The position numbers and the translations under genes were made by a program. From Candidatus Cloacimonadota bacterium (lineage in GTDB: Bacteria; Cloacimonadota; Cloacimonadia; Cloacimonadales; Cloacimonadaceae): a DNA stretch of 64,000 nucleotides. This document shows, one piece after another, positions 36,701 through 45,599 of this stretch. Every line of letters starts with the position of its first letter. Position 1 is the first letter of the stretch. The stretch is taken from contig JASKKR010000003.1 in assembly GCA_030154085.1 (NCBI GenBank), positions 62,001-126,000 on the forward strand, read 5' to 3'. The notes below the pieces were generated by a model. The model saw only the letters and a list, made by a program, of their open reading frames with translations, did not search any database and was not told where the DNA came from.

Positions 36701-37078
36701 CTAAACTTTCCAAAGCCCGTGGAGATTGCAATAGGCACGTACTTCCTTGACATCGGCTTTTTTAACAGGGAATTCAGCAACTGGGGCATCGCCTGGTTTC
36801 AATTCGTGGCGATAAACTTTTTTTGCAGTAAGCACTTCGATGAATGCGATATAATGCTTTTCTTCCATGGGGTGATGTACAGAGCCCACTTCGACTTTGA
36901 TAGTCGCACCTTGTTCTGTGACTACCGGGATATGTTTTTCTTTTGCTGCATCGACCGTATTGCCTTCAAGCAATTGCATAGGTTTTCCGCAACAAACCAA
37001 TTCACCTTGTCCGGCGAAAACGGCTTCAACAGTATTTCCACAGATTGGGCAATGCCAAATTTGTCTTATAGCTATCAT
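36701..37078 (-). CDS. dfx: Desulfoferrodoxin / superoxide reductase (two-iron class)
   Basis: It reduces superoxide to hydrogen peroxide without releasing oxygen, a hallmark of strict anaerobes. The 125-aa protein has an N-terminal desulforedoxin centre (WHCPICGN…LVCCGKPM, four Cys) and the catalytic His4-Cys centre: VGSVHHPMEEKHYIAFIEV and the C-terminal AYCNLHGLWKV. The frame is open to 37111, but GGAGGTAAAG immediately before the ATG at 37078 defines the start. It is the first gene of the dfx-rbr-rubredoxin-ferritin-tsaB cluster. Confidence 0.95.
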   Translation of the reverse strand: MIAIRQIWHCPICGNTVEAVFAGQGELVCCGKPMQLLEGNTVDAAKEKHIPVVTEQGATIKVEVGSVHHPMEEKHYIAFIEVLTAKKVYRHELKPGDAPVAEFPVKKADVKEVRAYCNLHGLWKV

Positions 37079-37110
37079 CTTTACCTCCATGATATTATCT
37101 ATGTGTGTCA

Positions 37111-37139
37111 ATTATGGTTAGATCACTTTCTTTTGTCAA
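37111..37139 (-). promoter_or_regulatory. Promoter of the superoxide-defence cluster
   Basis: Minus strand: perfect TTGACA (37139-37134), 17-bp spacer, CATAAT (37116-37111, five of six). Leader about 26 nt. I saw no obvious PerR-type palindrome overlapping it. Confidence 0.75.
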
Positions 37140-37229
37140 TAGTAATTTTGCCTGAGCATTCCTCCCAAACTCTGATAATAGCATAACTTTGGCTCCTAAG
37201 GTCATGAAAGATAACTGTCTTAGGGGATA

Positions 37230-38015
37230 TTATCCTTTTTGCGACAGGACCTTGGGAATCCATTCTTGGCAAGCTGCATAAAAAAACTTGCGCAAATCAA
37301 AAAAGGTTCTTGGATCCAAAGTGCCATTCCATTCATCCATAAAAATCTTTTTGAATTCAATGGCTGGACAGATCAATCTACCAGGATATTTGCTATGCAA
37401 AAAACGAGACAAATACCCCCCGGTGAACTTTACATCGATGCGAACATCTAGTTTGCCATTTCTGAACGGTTTGCCCTCAAGGATGTTCTTAAGATCATCT
37501 ACCAAAGGATAAAGCTCATTGGGCATATTGCTGCGCCCCAGAATGATATCAGGATTTTCTGCCTGCGGATCAGGCTCAGCTTGCTGCCCTCCCCGACGAT
37601 GATTGAAACTGTGCAGGTCCAGGACAATCACAAATGGATGCAGTTTAAAGAAATGCTCAAGTTCATAACAAAGGATATTATACCAAGCGTCATAGCTCTT
37701 CAGCAATTCTTCGACCATCGCTTTGGGGAACTCAGCAGTCCGTACTGTCAATCCCCAGGCATCTTCTGGCATGCGATAGACGGCATTTTCTCTGCTGCGA
37801 TTGAGATCAACAGCAAAACGACTGGTATCTACGACGATATGATTTGGGAATTGTTCTGCGATTCTGCCCGTATAAGGATCTTCTTCCCGTAGGCGATCCC
37901 CTTCACTGATACAAGTATATGGCTGTAGTTCTTCCGGGATGCGATGACCATTGTGAATAGCCGTAGCGATCACTGGAATGGATCTATCGGTGAGAGTAAA
38001 CCTGCTCTGTATCAT
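37230..38015 (-). CDS. N-formylglutamate amidohydrolase-family protein
   Basis: A 261-aa protein of the FGase family, which hydrolyses N-formylglutamate (last step of one histidine-degradation route) or related N-acyl amino acids. Motifs include VIATAIHNGHRIP, SEGDRLREEDPYTG, VDTSRFAVDLNRSRENAVY and VIVLDLHSFNHRRGG, supplying the His and Asp/Glu metal ligands. With hutH at 15.9 kb it suggests histidine use, but the genes are unlinked. Its ATG shares one base with the upstream stop (TAATG), so it is the last gene of the recJ-started run. Confidence 0.82.
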   Translation of the reverse strand: MIQSRFTLTDRSIPVIATAIHNGHRIPEELQPYTCISEGDRLREEDPYTGRIAEQFPNHIVVDTSRFAVDLNRSRENAVYRMPEDAWGLTVRTAEFPKAMVEELLKSYDAWYNILCYELEHFFKLHPFVIVLDLHSFNHRRGGQQAEPDPQAENPDIILGRSNMPNELYPLVDDLKNILEGKPFRNGKLDVRIDVKFTGGYLSRFLHSKYPGRLICPAIEFKKIFMDEWNGTLDPRTFFDLRKFFYAACQEWIPKVLSQKG

Positions 38016-38680
38016 TAGGTTGTCGGATATGTTTCCATCAGGTCGGTAAGCTTGTCCAGAATCGCAAGATAGTGCTCTGCATCAGCAATTTCATAATGAG
38101 ATTGGCCGCGCCAACGCTCTAAAGGACTGAGATCAATCTTACTGATGAGACCAGCTTTATCAAAGAGTTCCTTGGATGTAAGAGGATACGGTTGTTTGGC
38201 AAGGAAGAAAAAACCCTTCAGAGCCGGGATTAAAGCGGAAATCGAAAGAGGGAGAGTCTCTTTGAGCTTACGCGGGCTGAGATTGCCGTCCAGAAGCATC
38301 TGCCGGGTGAGCAGCCATTTGCTCTTGAATTCCCGTTCCATCTGCAGTCTTACGTCTGATGGGAGAAACTCAAGCTTTGAGAGGATATCTTCCTTGAGCA
38401 AGAGATTGACATGCTGAGAACTCATGATGTCAATGAACTCGAGAGGATACGAATCCAAAGAGGATTTGATGAAGCGACGATTGATAACAAGTGGCAACGC
38501 AAGTTTGTTTTTGTGGATATATTTCGCCATGGGCACAAAATCCTGGAGGTTATCAGGATCCTTGTCCAGAATTACTACTGCCATCTGCTTGCCCGAGAGA
38601 TCCTCATAGATGTTTACTTGGATCAATAAGTCTAATACGGGTTCCAGACTTTTCAATAGACCGTTATAATGGTGATTCAT
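38015..38680 (-). CDS. Unknown protein, possibly nucleotidyltransferase-like
   Basis: A 221-aa soluble protein. The N-terminal half has alternating strands and helices with YPLEFIDIMSS and HVNLLLKED, then a helical part LRLQMEREFKSKWLLTRQML, reminiscent of proteins in which a degenerate nucleotidyltransferase fold is joined to a HEPN-like helical domain. I see no clear GSx10DxD active site, so activity is doubtful. AGGAGGAG precedes the start, which shares one base with the glyQ stop. Function unassigned. Confidence 0.65.
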   Translation of the reverse strand: MNHHYNGLLKSLEPVLDLLIQVNIYEDLSGKQMAVVILDKDPDNLQDFVPMAKYIHKNKLALPLVINRRFIKSSLDSYPLEFIDIMSSQHVNLLLKEDILSKLEFLPSDVRLQMEREFKSKWLLTRQMLLDGNLSPRKLKETLPLSISALIPALKGFFFLAKQPYPLTSKELFDKAGLISKIDLSPLERWRGQSHYEIADAEHYLAILDKLTDLMETYPTT

Positions 38681-39531
38681 TACTCCTCCTGAGCATATTT
38701 ATTGATATAATTGTTGGCACATGCTTTGGCAAGATTGCGGATCTTTCCAATATAAGCTGCACGTTCTGTGACACTGATTACACCTCTGGCATCTAAGAGA
38801 TTGAAGGTATGAGAACTCTTGAGTAGCATGTCATAGGCGGGATATACCAGTGATTTATCTAAGAGAGCATAAGCTTCCTTCTCATAATCATTAAAAAGTT
38901 CAAAAAGCAACGCTGTATCGGCATGCTCAAAATTGTAGTGAGAATATTCTACTTCTTTGCTATAATAAAGGTCCTTGTAGCTACTATGTTTACTATATGC
39001 TAAATCTCGATAGTCTGATACATCTTGGATATACATCGCCAAGCGCTCAAGACCATAGGTGAGCTCTACCGAGATAGGAAAGACATCCATGCTTCCTACT
39101 TGTTGGAAATAGGTAAATTGCGAGATCTCCATACCATCCAGCCAGACTTCCCAACCCAAGCCCCAAGCTCCAAGAGTGGGAGATTCCCAATCGTCTTCCA
39201 CAAAGCGGATGTCGTGCTTTTCTATTTCAATATTGATAGCTTGGAGGCTTTTTAGATATAGATTCTGGATGTCATCGGGGCAAGGTTTGATGATGACTTG
39301 GAACTGATAGTAGTGTTGAAACCGGTTTGGGTTCTCGCCATAGCGTCCATCTTTTGGGCGGCGACAAGCTTGGGGATAGGCTATGGCACAGGGTTTAGGA
39401 CCCAAAGCACCAAAAAAGGTAGCTGGATGGAAAGTCCCTGCTCCCATTTCCATATCATATGGCTGCAGCAGATTGCAGCCTTGCTCAGCCCAGAATTGCT
39501 GAAGGGTGAGGATTATCTTTTGGAATTCCAT
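38680..39531 (-). CDS. glyQ: Glycyl-tRNA synthetase alpha subunit
   Basis: The catalytic alpha chain of the bacterial alpha2beta2 glycyl-tRNA synthetase. The 283-aa protein starts with [19 protein letters not shown] and contains [50 protein letters not shown] and [19 protein letters not shown], all family-typical. The beta subunit glyS, usually next to glyQ, is not in the window: the neighbours are merR and an unknown gene. Confidence 0.97.
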   Translation of the reverse strand: MEFQKIILTLQQFWAEQGCNLLQPYDMEMGAGTFHPATFFGALGPKPCAIAYPQACRRPKDGRYGENPNRFQHYYQFQVIIKPCPDDIQNLYLKSLQAINIEIEKHDIRFVEDDWESPTLGAWGLGWEVWLDGMEISQFTYFQQVGSMDVFPISVELTYGLERLAMYIQDVSDYRDLAYSKHSSYKDLYYSKEVEYSHYNFEHADTALLFELFNDYEKEAYALLDKSLVYPAYDMLLKSSHTFNLLDARGVISVTERAAYIGKIRNLAKACANNYINKYAQEE

Positions 39532-39534
39532 GCT

Positions 39535-39912
39535 TTATTTCCTATTTATTTCTTCAATTTCTTTTTTGAGTTTAACCAGGCTGTTGCGAAGCTCAATGAG
39601 ATCCTTCGCCACAGCAGGCATGGCAGCGTCTATCTTGCTCCTTTGCTTGGCAATAGCTTCTTGTCTAATCTCTTCTTTAAGGTCTTTATCTTGGCGGAGT
39701 TTCTGGCGGGCTCCATCTATGGTGTAGCGTTGGTTGTAGAGCATGTCTTTGATCTTCTTCAAAGTCTCTATCTGCTGCAAAGTGTATCGCCTTTGGTGAC
39801 CGCTCTTTTTGGGGCGGATAAGCGGAATCTCACTTTCCCAATAGCGTAGGACGTGTGGTTTGACTTCCAGGAGATTGCTTACTTCGCCGATAGTGTAATA
39901 CTGCTTTGTCAT
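39535..39912 (-). CDS. MerR-family transcriptional regulator
   Basis: A 125-aa protein with an N-terminal winged helix MerR domain: YYTIGEVSNLLEVKPHVLRY, WESEIPLIRP, GHQRRYTLQQIETLKKIKDM. A C-terminal coiled coil follows (~60-125), without effector-binding cysteines. Small MerR proteins of this type commonly lie near translation genes. It overlaps lnt by four bases and ends three bases before glyQ. The regulated promoter is not evident. Confidence 0.88.
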   Translation of the reverse strand: MTKQYYTIGEVSNLLEVKPHVLRYWESEIPLIRPKKSGHQRRYTLQQIETLKKIKDMLYNQRYTIDGARQKLRQDKDLKEEIRQEAIAKQRSKIDAAMPAVAKDLIELRNSLVKLKKEIEEINRK

Positions 39913-41417
39913 CTGGTTCTCCGCGGAAAGATGAAGCTTAAGATAAATATTGCCAAGCTAATAAGCACAAAGATAATTGGGTAGCGGTAGATCTTGTGAT
40001 AAAACGGAATCTCGTCTGTATAGTATAGAGGTGCCGTTATGTTTGTGATCTCAAAAAGTTCGGTAGAGCTTAAGATCTGCCCTTTGGGGTCCACGATCAT
40101 AGATATTCCTGTATTGGCACTACGATAAAACTGCGTACGGGTTTCGATGGCGCGGAACTTTGTCATCATGGCATGCAGCTTGGGTCCGTATGAGGTACCA
40201 AACCAAGCGTCATTGGTGATATTTACATGGAAGTCGGCTTTGGTAAAGTTCCCTTGACCATCTTCGAAATTTGCACGTTGATAAAAATGTGGGAATGCCA
40301 ATTCATAGCATATCGAAGGCGAGAAGGTCTTATCCTGGAATGTATATCGTGGGATCTTGGTGCCAAATTCCCAATTGGCTTGCCCAAATTGCCAAGACCA
40401 CAAAAAGGGGAAGTATTCCAGCCAGAGCATACGCTCTCCGACTGGAACCAAGATGTTTTTGTAATATAGTTCTTGCGTGGAGCCATCCGGAGAGAAAAGA
40501 GAAGCTGCATTATATGAGTAATAAGGCACGGGATAGTCTGCCGGGGCTCTTTCGGCATGTGGAAATCCAGTAAAGATGCTTATCTGGTGTTTTGTGGTTA
40601 AATTATTGAGATCCTTGCGGACATGGGGGTTGATCATCAGGTAATCTGGAATAGCTGCTTCCGGGAAGATTAGCATTTTGATTCCTTCTTCCGCTGCTGC
40701 TTTACACAGGTCATCATAGCGTGCCAGGATTTGTCTATAGTGAGTCTCGTCCCATTTGTCATCTTGCTTAATAGATGGCTGCATTACTGCCACGGGTAAG
40801 TCAGTTTTTTCCATGGGCAATGTCAGAAGCCGATAGGACCCATAAATCCACCATACTCCAAAGATTACGATGATCCAGATGATTGCCCGTCTTTTTTTCT
40901 TGAAAGTTTGATAAAGAAGATAGTTGATGATCACTATAAGCCCGGCTAGAAGGCTCATTCCACCGATATCCAAAGCTTGCAGCAGAGGCAGGAAGTCGGT
41001 GAGGGAATAGCCCAGATTCCACCACGGGAAGCGCATCTGTCCAAAGTTTTGCAGATACTCAAAGCTGATGAAGACGCTGAGGATGGTTAGCAGGCGGATT
41101 CCTGGCATTCGATGCCAAGCTCGTTCGATAATCCAAAAGCTAATGGTATAGTAAACCGCAAAAATCAACCATATTCCGATCAATCCTGGGAAGGTGACGG
41201 AGCCGATCCAGTAAAAGACTAAGATAATCTGCACCAGCGAAAAGATTAATCCACCGATAATTCTATCGATGGTTTTATGCTCTTTGTTCTCAAAGAAGAG
41301 CATAAGCGGGATCAGCGCAAAGAAGACGAGCCAACCCAGATAGATTGGCAGTCTTGACAAACTGATCAATATCCCTGCAAGCAGCGGGAGATAATATTTC
41401 TTAATAAACCGAAGCAT
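39909..41417 (-). CDS. lnt: Apolipoprotein N-acyltransferase Lnt
   Basis: Lnt adds the third acyl chain to lipoproteins at the inner membrane, consistent with a diderm envelope and the many lipoproteins here. The 502-aa protein has about six N-terminal membrane segments (~8-190), a nitrilase-like domain with the catalytic Glu in MLIFPEAAIPDYL, Lys in YYKNILVPVGE and Cys in SICYELAFPHFY, then NITNDAWFGTSYGP, and a last membrane segment near the C-terminus. It overlaps the propeller lipoprotein gene by 17 bases and merR by four. Confidence 0.95.
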   Translation of the reverse strand: MLRFIKKYYLPLLAGILISLSRLPIYLGWLVFFALIPLMLFFENKEHKTIDRIIGGLIFSLVQIILVFYWIGSVTFPGLIGIWLIFAVYYTISFWIIERAWHRMPGIRLLTILSVFISFEYLQNFGQMRFPWWNLGYSLTDFLPLLQALDIGGMSLLAGLIVIINYLLYQTFKKKRRAIIWIIVIFGVWWIYGSYRLLTLPMEKTDLPVAVMQPSIKQDDKWDETHYRQILARYDDLCKAAAEEGIKMLIFPEAAIPDYLMINPHVRKDLNNLTTKHQISIFTGFPHAERAPADYPVPYYSYNAASLFSPDGSTQELYYKNILVPVGERMLWLEYFPFLWSWQFGQANWEFGTKIPRYTFQDKTFSPSICYELAFPHFYQRANFEDGQGNFTKADFHVNITNDAWFGTSYGPKLHAMMTKFRAIETRTQFYRSANTGISMIVDPKGQILSSTELFEITNITAPLYYTDEIPFYHKIYRYPIIFVLISLAIFILSFIFPRRTR

Positions 41418-42222
41418 AATCCAGTTGTAGCAACCTCAGCTGTTTTCCTACTACTATTGCCAGAATATCCCGAGAGATGGTCATGATCTTAGCTTTGCCG
41501 GTGAGCGGTAGCCAAGCAGCGCTCATTTTGCTCACCAAGGCTTCATCTGAAAGCTTAATTGCGTTGTTGTATTGATCATAAACGATTTGTCCGGATTCTG
41601 AGGATATGAATTGTCCGAGGCTGGAGAAGAGCGTGCTTTTATCTTTATCCTTATCATAGGCAACGACATAATCTCGATTTGCATAGAGATGATCTACGCG
41701 TTCCAACTGAAAGCGACCAAAGCGATATAGCTCACTGCCATCCAGGAGGTTAAAGGAAATGATCTCAGATGTTGCAGCATCATAAACATAGACGTTTTGC
41801 TCGTTTCCCAATGCCAGTTTTTGGGGTTGCTGGACATAGTTCAACTCCATGCTGCTGATATATTTCCCATCAGAATTGAAGCGCTTGATCAGTTTTGCCG
41901 CACTATCCAAGGCATAGACACTCCCATCCGGAGCCATAGTCATATCTGCCAAATCCATAAAGTTTGTATTTCCAGTCCCAATACCGCCGATGATATTGGG
42001 CTGTTTATCGCCTTTTCGGATTAGGATCTGATGTGCATCCGGATTCATGGCAAACACAGACTTGCTAGTAGGATAATAATATGCCTTACTGATTTGTTCG
42101 GCAAATTCGACCGTTTCGATAAGGCGGAAATCTACGACCTCCATGGGAGGCATTTTTTTGTTCGAAGAGCAGGCTGTGATCAGCACTAGTATCACCAGCA
42201 TGAAACCGATATACCTTTTCAT
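41401..42222 (-). CDS. Beta-propeller (NHL/6-bladed) lipoprotein
   Basis: A 273-aa lipoprotein with lipobox LITAC (Cys18). The mature part has repeated blade-like units such as LADMTMAPDGSVYALDSAAKL and FNSDGKYISSMELNYVQQPQ, typical of NHL/6-bladed beta-propellers. It is probably an envelope binding or sensor protein of unknown partner. It begins one base after the recJ stop and overlaps lnt by 17 bases, so the three genes are co-transcribed. Confidence 0.78.
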   Translation of the reverse strand: MKRYIGFMLVILVLITACSSNKKMPPMEVVDFRLIETVEFAEQISKAYYYPTSKSVFAMNPDAHQILIRKGDKQPNIIGGIGTGNTNFMDLADMTMAPDGSVYALDSAAKLIKRFNSDGKYISSMELNYVQQPQKLALGNEQNVYVYDAATSEIISFNLLDGSELYRFGRFQLERVDHLYANRDYVVAYDKDKDKSTLFSSLGQFISSESGQIVYDQYNNAIKLSDEALVSKMSAAWLPLTGKAKIMTISRDILAIVVGKQLRLLQLDYASVY

Positions 42223-42223
42223 A

Positions 42224-43945
42224 TCATACTCCTATGATCTTCAGATCTTTTAACTTTCCTTGGATACAGGTTTTGTTGCCAAAACGATTATATTCCAATG
42301 TATATGCAATGTCGATTATGCTGTTTTTCTTGAGCATAGTCAGATAATCTCCCAGGTTATAGCCGATGAGATCCAAGCTGACTCCATCTTTGACTACCTT
42401 AAGTTTAAGGTGGTTACGCCCGACATTATAGGGATAGTTCGCAATTGTTACTGCTCTAGTCATGAAGGTTGGGCGGTTATTTTCAGGTCCAAAAGGAGCA
42501 AAGAGTTCGATTGCATCCATAAGATATTCGTTGATGTCATAGAGTTCGATCTCGTGGTCTATTGCCAAGGGTGGCTGGATCTGTTCCAACTTCAGATGAT
42601 CTGCCACATAGCGCGCCAATTCATTCTCAAAGCGATCGATATATTCCTGATAGATGGTTAACCCAACGGCATATTTATGACCGCCAAAGCTGTGTAGATT
42701 ATGTTCAAGATGTTGCAGCGCCGAGAACAGATCAAAGTCTGCCACTGATCTTCCAGAGCCACTGCCAAAGCCATCTTTGAAGGATATCATGATCACTGGG
42801 CGGTAATATTTTTCCACCAATTTTGATGCCACGATTCCGATCACGCCTTGATGCCAGTCGTCGGATGAGACGACTATGCAGGGAGTATTCTCCAGGTTTT
42901 TATATTTTTTTTCAATGATTTCACAGGCTTCATAAAAGGTCTTTTGATCTTCCTGTTGTCGCAGGGAGTTATCGCGCTCAATCATTTCCGCCAATTCCAT
43001 GCTTTGGGCTTCATTGGTCGATATCAAGAGTTCCACTGCAATCTTGGCTGAGCCCATTCGACCAGCGGCATTGATCCGTGGAGCGATGCCAAAGACGATG
43101 TCCGTGGTGTCCAGGTTTTTATGATCCATGCCGCAGAGCTGAATGAGTGTATTCAGCCCGAGGTTTTTCATCTCGATGAGGTGTTGCAATCCAATAGAGG
43201 CAAAGATGCGATTTTCTCCAATCAGTGGAACTATATCCGCGATCGTCCCAACTGCCACCAGGTCCATGTATTTGAGAACATTTTCTGTGTCATTGATTCC
43301 CAAAACCTGATATAGAGCCATGAGCAGCTTATATGCCACTCCTACTCCTGCCAAGTGTCCAAAGGGATAGCTACAGCCGGGTAGCTTAGGATTGATGATT
43401 GCCAAAGCTGGGGGTAGCTCGGCTTTGGGATTGTGGTGATCTGTGATGATGATATCCATGCCCATCTCTTTGATGGAATAGACCTCTTCCAGGGCGTTCA
43501 CCCCGCAATCCACGCTGATGATCAGAGTAGATCCCTCCTCATGAATTTGCTGAAGGCTGCTTAAAGACAAGCCATACCCATCTATCATCCGGTGGGGTAT
43601 ATAAAAATGTATGTTTGCCCCTACTCGCTTTAGCCCCAGATACAAGAGTGCTGTGGCAGTTGTGCCATCCACGTCATAATCGCCATAGATGGTGATCTTC
43701 TCTTTGTCATTGATGGCCTGTATAATACGATTCACCGCTTTTTGCATATCTTCAAACAAGAAGGGATCTGCCAAATTTAATAAGTTCGGATTAAAGAATT
43801 CCTCAATCTCTTTTTCAGTGTGCAAACCTCGCCGATAGAGCAATTCTGCGATTAAATCAGGTGCCTTTAACTCAGCACTTAGTTTTTCCACAGCCTCTCT
43901 TTCTTCTGCATTCAGACCCGGTGGTATGAGCCACTTTTTGTCCAT
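42224..43945 (-). CDS. recJ: Single-stranded-DNA exonuclease RecJ
   Basis: RecJ is a 5'-3' ssDNA exonuclease for recombination and repair. The 573-aa protein has the DHH phosphoesterase motifs YGDYDVDGTTATALL (~85), IISVDCGV, IITDHHNPKAELP, the DHHA1 domain with GSGSGRSVADFDLFSAL and LHSFGGHKYAVGL, and a C-terminal OB-fold. GAGGA precedes the ATG. It is probably the first gene of the seven-gene run ending at 37230. Confidence 0.96.
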   Translation of the reverse strand: MDKKWLIPPGLNAEEREAVEKLSAELKAPDLIAELLYRRGLHTEKEIEEFFNPNLLNLADPFLFEDMQKAVNRIIQAINDKEKITIYGDYDVDGTTATALLYLGLKRVGANIHFYIPHRMIDGYGLSLSSLQQIHEEGSTLIISVDCGVNALEEVYSIKEMGMDIIITDHHNPKAELPPALAIINPKLPGCSYPFGHLAGVGVAYKLLMALYQVLGINDTENVLKYMDLVAVGTIADIVPLIGENRIFASIGLQHLIEMKNLGLNTLIQLCGMDHKNLDTTDIVFGIAPRINAAGRMGSAKIAVELLISTNEAQSMELAEMIERDNSLRQQEDQKTFYEACEIIEKKYKNLENTPCIVVSSDDWHQGVIGIVASKLVEKYYRPVIMISFKDGFGSGSGRSVADFDLFSALQHLEHNLHSFGGHKYAVGLTIYQEYIDRFENELARYVADHLKLEQIQPPLAIDHEIELYDINEYLMDAIELFAPFGPENNRPTFMTRAVTIANYPYNVGRNHLKLKVVKDGVSLDLIGYNLGDYLTMLKKNSIIDIAYTLEYNRFGNKTCIQGKLKDLKIIGV

Positions 43946-44175
43946 GCTTTATCCTCTTATATTCATATTTATTATCTATTCAAATCGAGAATTAGCAGCA
44001 TCTTGAGTGGATTTAGTAAAAGCAATTGTGCAGCCTGATGCATGCATTTATCTCAATAAATGCAGCTTATTCGGTGGCTGATTTCTTGTAAAGAATTTAT
44101 TTGATCTCGGTGGTCAAAATAGAATTCTTCTTGCCAGAAACAATAAATTCTGATTTGTGGACACAAAAAAGAAAT

Positions 44176-44541
44176 ATGGAAATTTACATGAAAATTCTTT
44201 CAGGTCTCCTATCTTCCGAGATTGCTTTCTGGAGTCAGCTCAGCGGGTTTATTGCGCTTAATATGCTCGATGCCCATTCAACCTATCTTGTGATGCGTCC
44301 CGATCACTTTCGGCGTGAACGCAATCCCATTGCCAGGATGGTTTTCAGAAAATTTGGCATTCCTCAAGGTATCATCATTTTCAAAACTATCCTCTTGGCG
44401 ATCCTCATACCCGCCATGTGCTTCTATGCTGGGCACGACCTTTTAACACTCAATATCGTCCTTGCTGTCAGCAACTTAGTGTTTATTGTGGTAGTAATTC
44501 ACAATTATCGCATCTATAGACGCTATTGCAGGAGGACTTAA
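44176..44541 (+). CDS. DUF5658-like small membrane protein
   Basis: A ~121-aa protein with three or four hydrophobic helices. The first contains ALNMLDAHSTYLVM and is followed by RRERNPIARMVFRKFG, the arrangement (Asn-x-x-Asp in helix 1, then R-E-x-N-P) seen in DUF5658-type proteins of unknown function. The frame is open upstream to a TTG at 44101; no good Shine-Dalgarno distinguishes 44176 from an ATG at 44188. The patatin gene starts one base after its stop, so they are probably coupled. Confidence 0.7.
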   Translation: MEIYMKILSGLLSSEIAFWSQLSGFIALNMLDAHSTYLVMRPDHFRRERNPIARMVFRKFGIPQGIIIFKTILLAILIPAMCFYAGHDLLTLNIVLAVSNLVFIVVVIHNYRIYRRYCRRT

Positions 44542-44542
44542 G

Positions 44543-45409
44543 ATGAAAAAGGCACGTTTGATTCTCGGAGGTGGCTCTGCTTATGGGCTCGCCCATATTG
44601 GTGTTTGTGAAGCTATCAGCAGGGAATACGAAATTTCCGGTATCGTAGGAACTTCCATGGGAGCCATCATTGGTGCATGCCTGGCTTGTGGTATCAGTCC
44701 AGAAGAAATACTTGAGCTGGCAGCAGATGTTTCCACTTTGGAACTTTTCAATCCGCTCACGCTTGATTTCTCTCGCAGCGGCATCTTTGATGGGAAGGCC
44801 ATCACCAAGCTTTTCAGCGAATGGACTGATGAACGCGAGATCGAGAACGCCGACATCCCCTTTATAGCTGTAGCATTTGATCTTAAACGACAGTATACTG
44901 TACTTATAGACAAGGGTCTTTTCTCAGAAGCTATGCGCGCTTCCAGCTCCTTGCCTTTTGTTTTTGCACCTCAGGATATGGGGGACTATCTTTTCGTCGA
45001 TGGAGGAGTATCCCATCCTTTACCTTTGGCTTTTGCTGAAAAAGTTCCCGGTGAGATCACTATTGCTGTCAACGTCTTGCCTCCCGTTGCTCCGAGGGCG
45101 GAATTCTATAGACCATCCAGCAAGACTGACAAAGAAAAGCTCAATAGATATGAAGTATTACTGCAATCCCTGATGCACAATCAGGGTTTCATGGCTTTCC
45201 AATCCATCGTCCGATATAAACCTGATATCATTATCGAAGCACATTATCCTAAACTGGGCTTCACGGATATTCGCAAGGCAGAAGAGTTTTATGATTTCGG
45301 ACGCAAAGCAGCCAAGGAAGCTCTAAAAAAAGATAAAGAGCCAGGATTTGCCAGTCGCTTAAGAGAACACTACGAGAAAATCTTAAACAGGATCGTTACC
45401 AAGAGATAA
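44543..45409 (+). CDS. Patatin-like phospholipase
   Basis: A 288-aa serine lipid hydrolase of the RssA/YchK type. It has the oxyanion-hole loop ILGGGSAYGLAHIGV, nucleophile Ser in GTSMGAIIGA (GxSxG), and the catalytic Asp in VDGGVSHPLPL. It lacks a signal peptide, so it is probably cytoplasmic or membrane-associated. AGGAGG lies close before the ATG. A weak hairpin follows near 45440, then repeat copy 5. Confidence 0.9.
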   Translation: MKKARLILGGGSAYGLAHIGVCEAISREYEISGIVGTSMGAIIGACLACGISPEEILELAADVSTLELFNPLTLDFSRSGIFDGKAITKLFSEWTDEREIENADIPFIAVAFDLKRQYTVLIDKGLFSEAMRASSSLPFVFAPQDMGDYLFVDGGVSHPLPLAFAEKVPGEITIAVNVLPPVAPRAEFYRPSSKTDKEKLNRYEVLLQSLMHNQGFMAFQSIVRYKPDIIIEAHYPKLGFTDIRKAEEFYDFGRKAAKEALKKDKEPGFASRLREHYEKILNRIVTKR

Positions 45410-45438
45410 ATTAAATCCCAAGGGTAGGGCAGAATAAT

Positions 45439-45461
45439 ATTCTCTCAGATTGGGAGAATTT
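45439..45461 (+). terminator. Weak terminator-like hairpin after patatin
   Basis: ATTCTC pairs with GAGAAT around a 9-nt loop, followed by TTTATAG. Low stability. Confidence 0.35.
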
Positions 45462-45477
45462 ATAGCTTAAATCAGAT

Positions 45478-45586
45478 TCGTAACTGCTTGCAAAAGATGG
45501 GCTCTTGATGCCTCCCCCGTTTCTCGCTCATTTGAGAAGTGAGTAAGAAACGAGAAAATAAGGAGTTACAGAGATGTGAAGGGCAT
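45478..45586 (+). repeat. Dispersed intergenic repeat, copy 5
   Basis: The outer stem GTAACT…CTT (45480-45489) pairs with AAG…AGTTAC (45560-45569). The inner hairpin has CCCGTTTCT / AGAAACGAG (one mismatch), then CTCATT / AGTGAG closing a TGAGA pentaloop. It lies between the convergent patatin and AEC genes. Confidence 0.9.
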
Positions 45587-45599
45587 TATGAAGCTTTGT

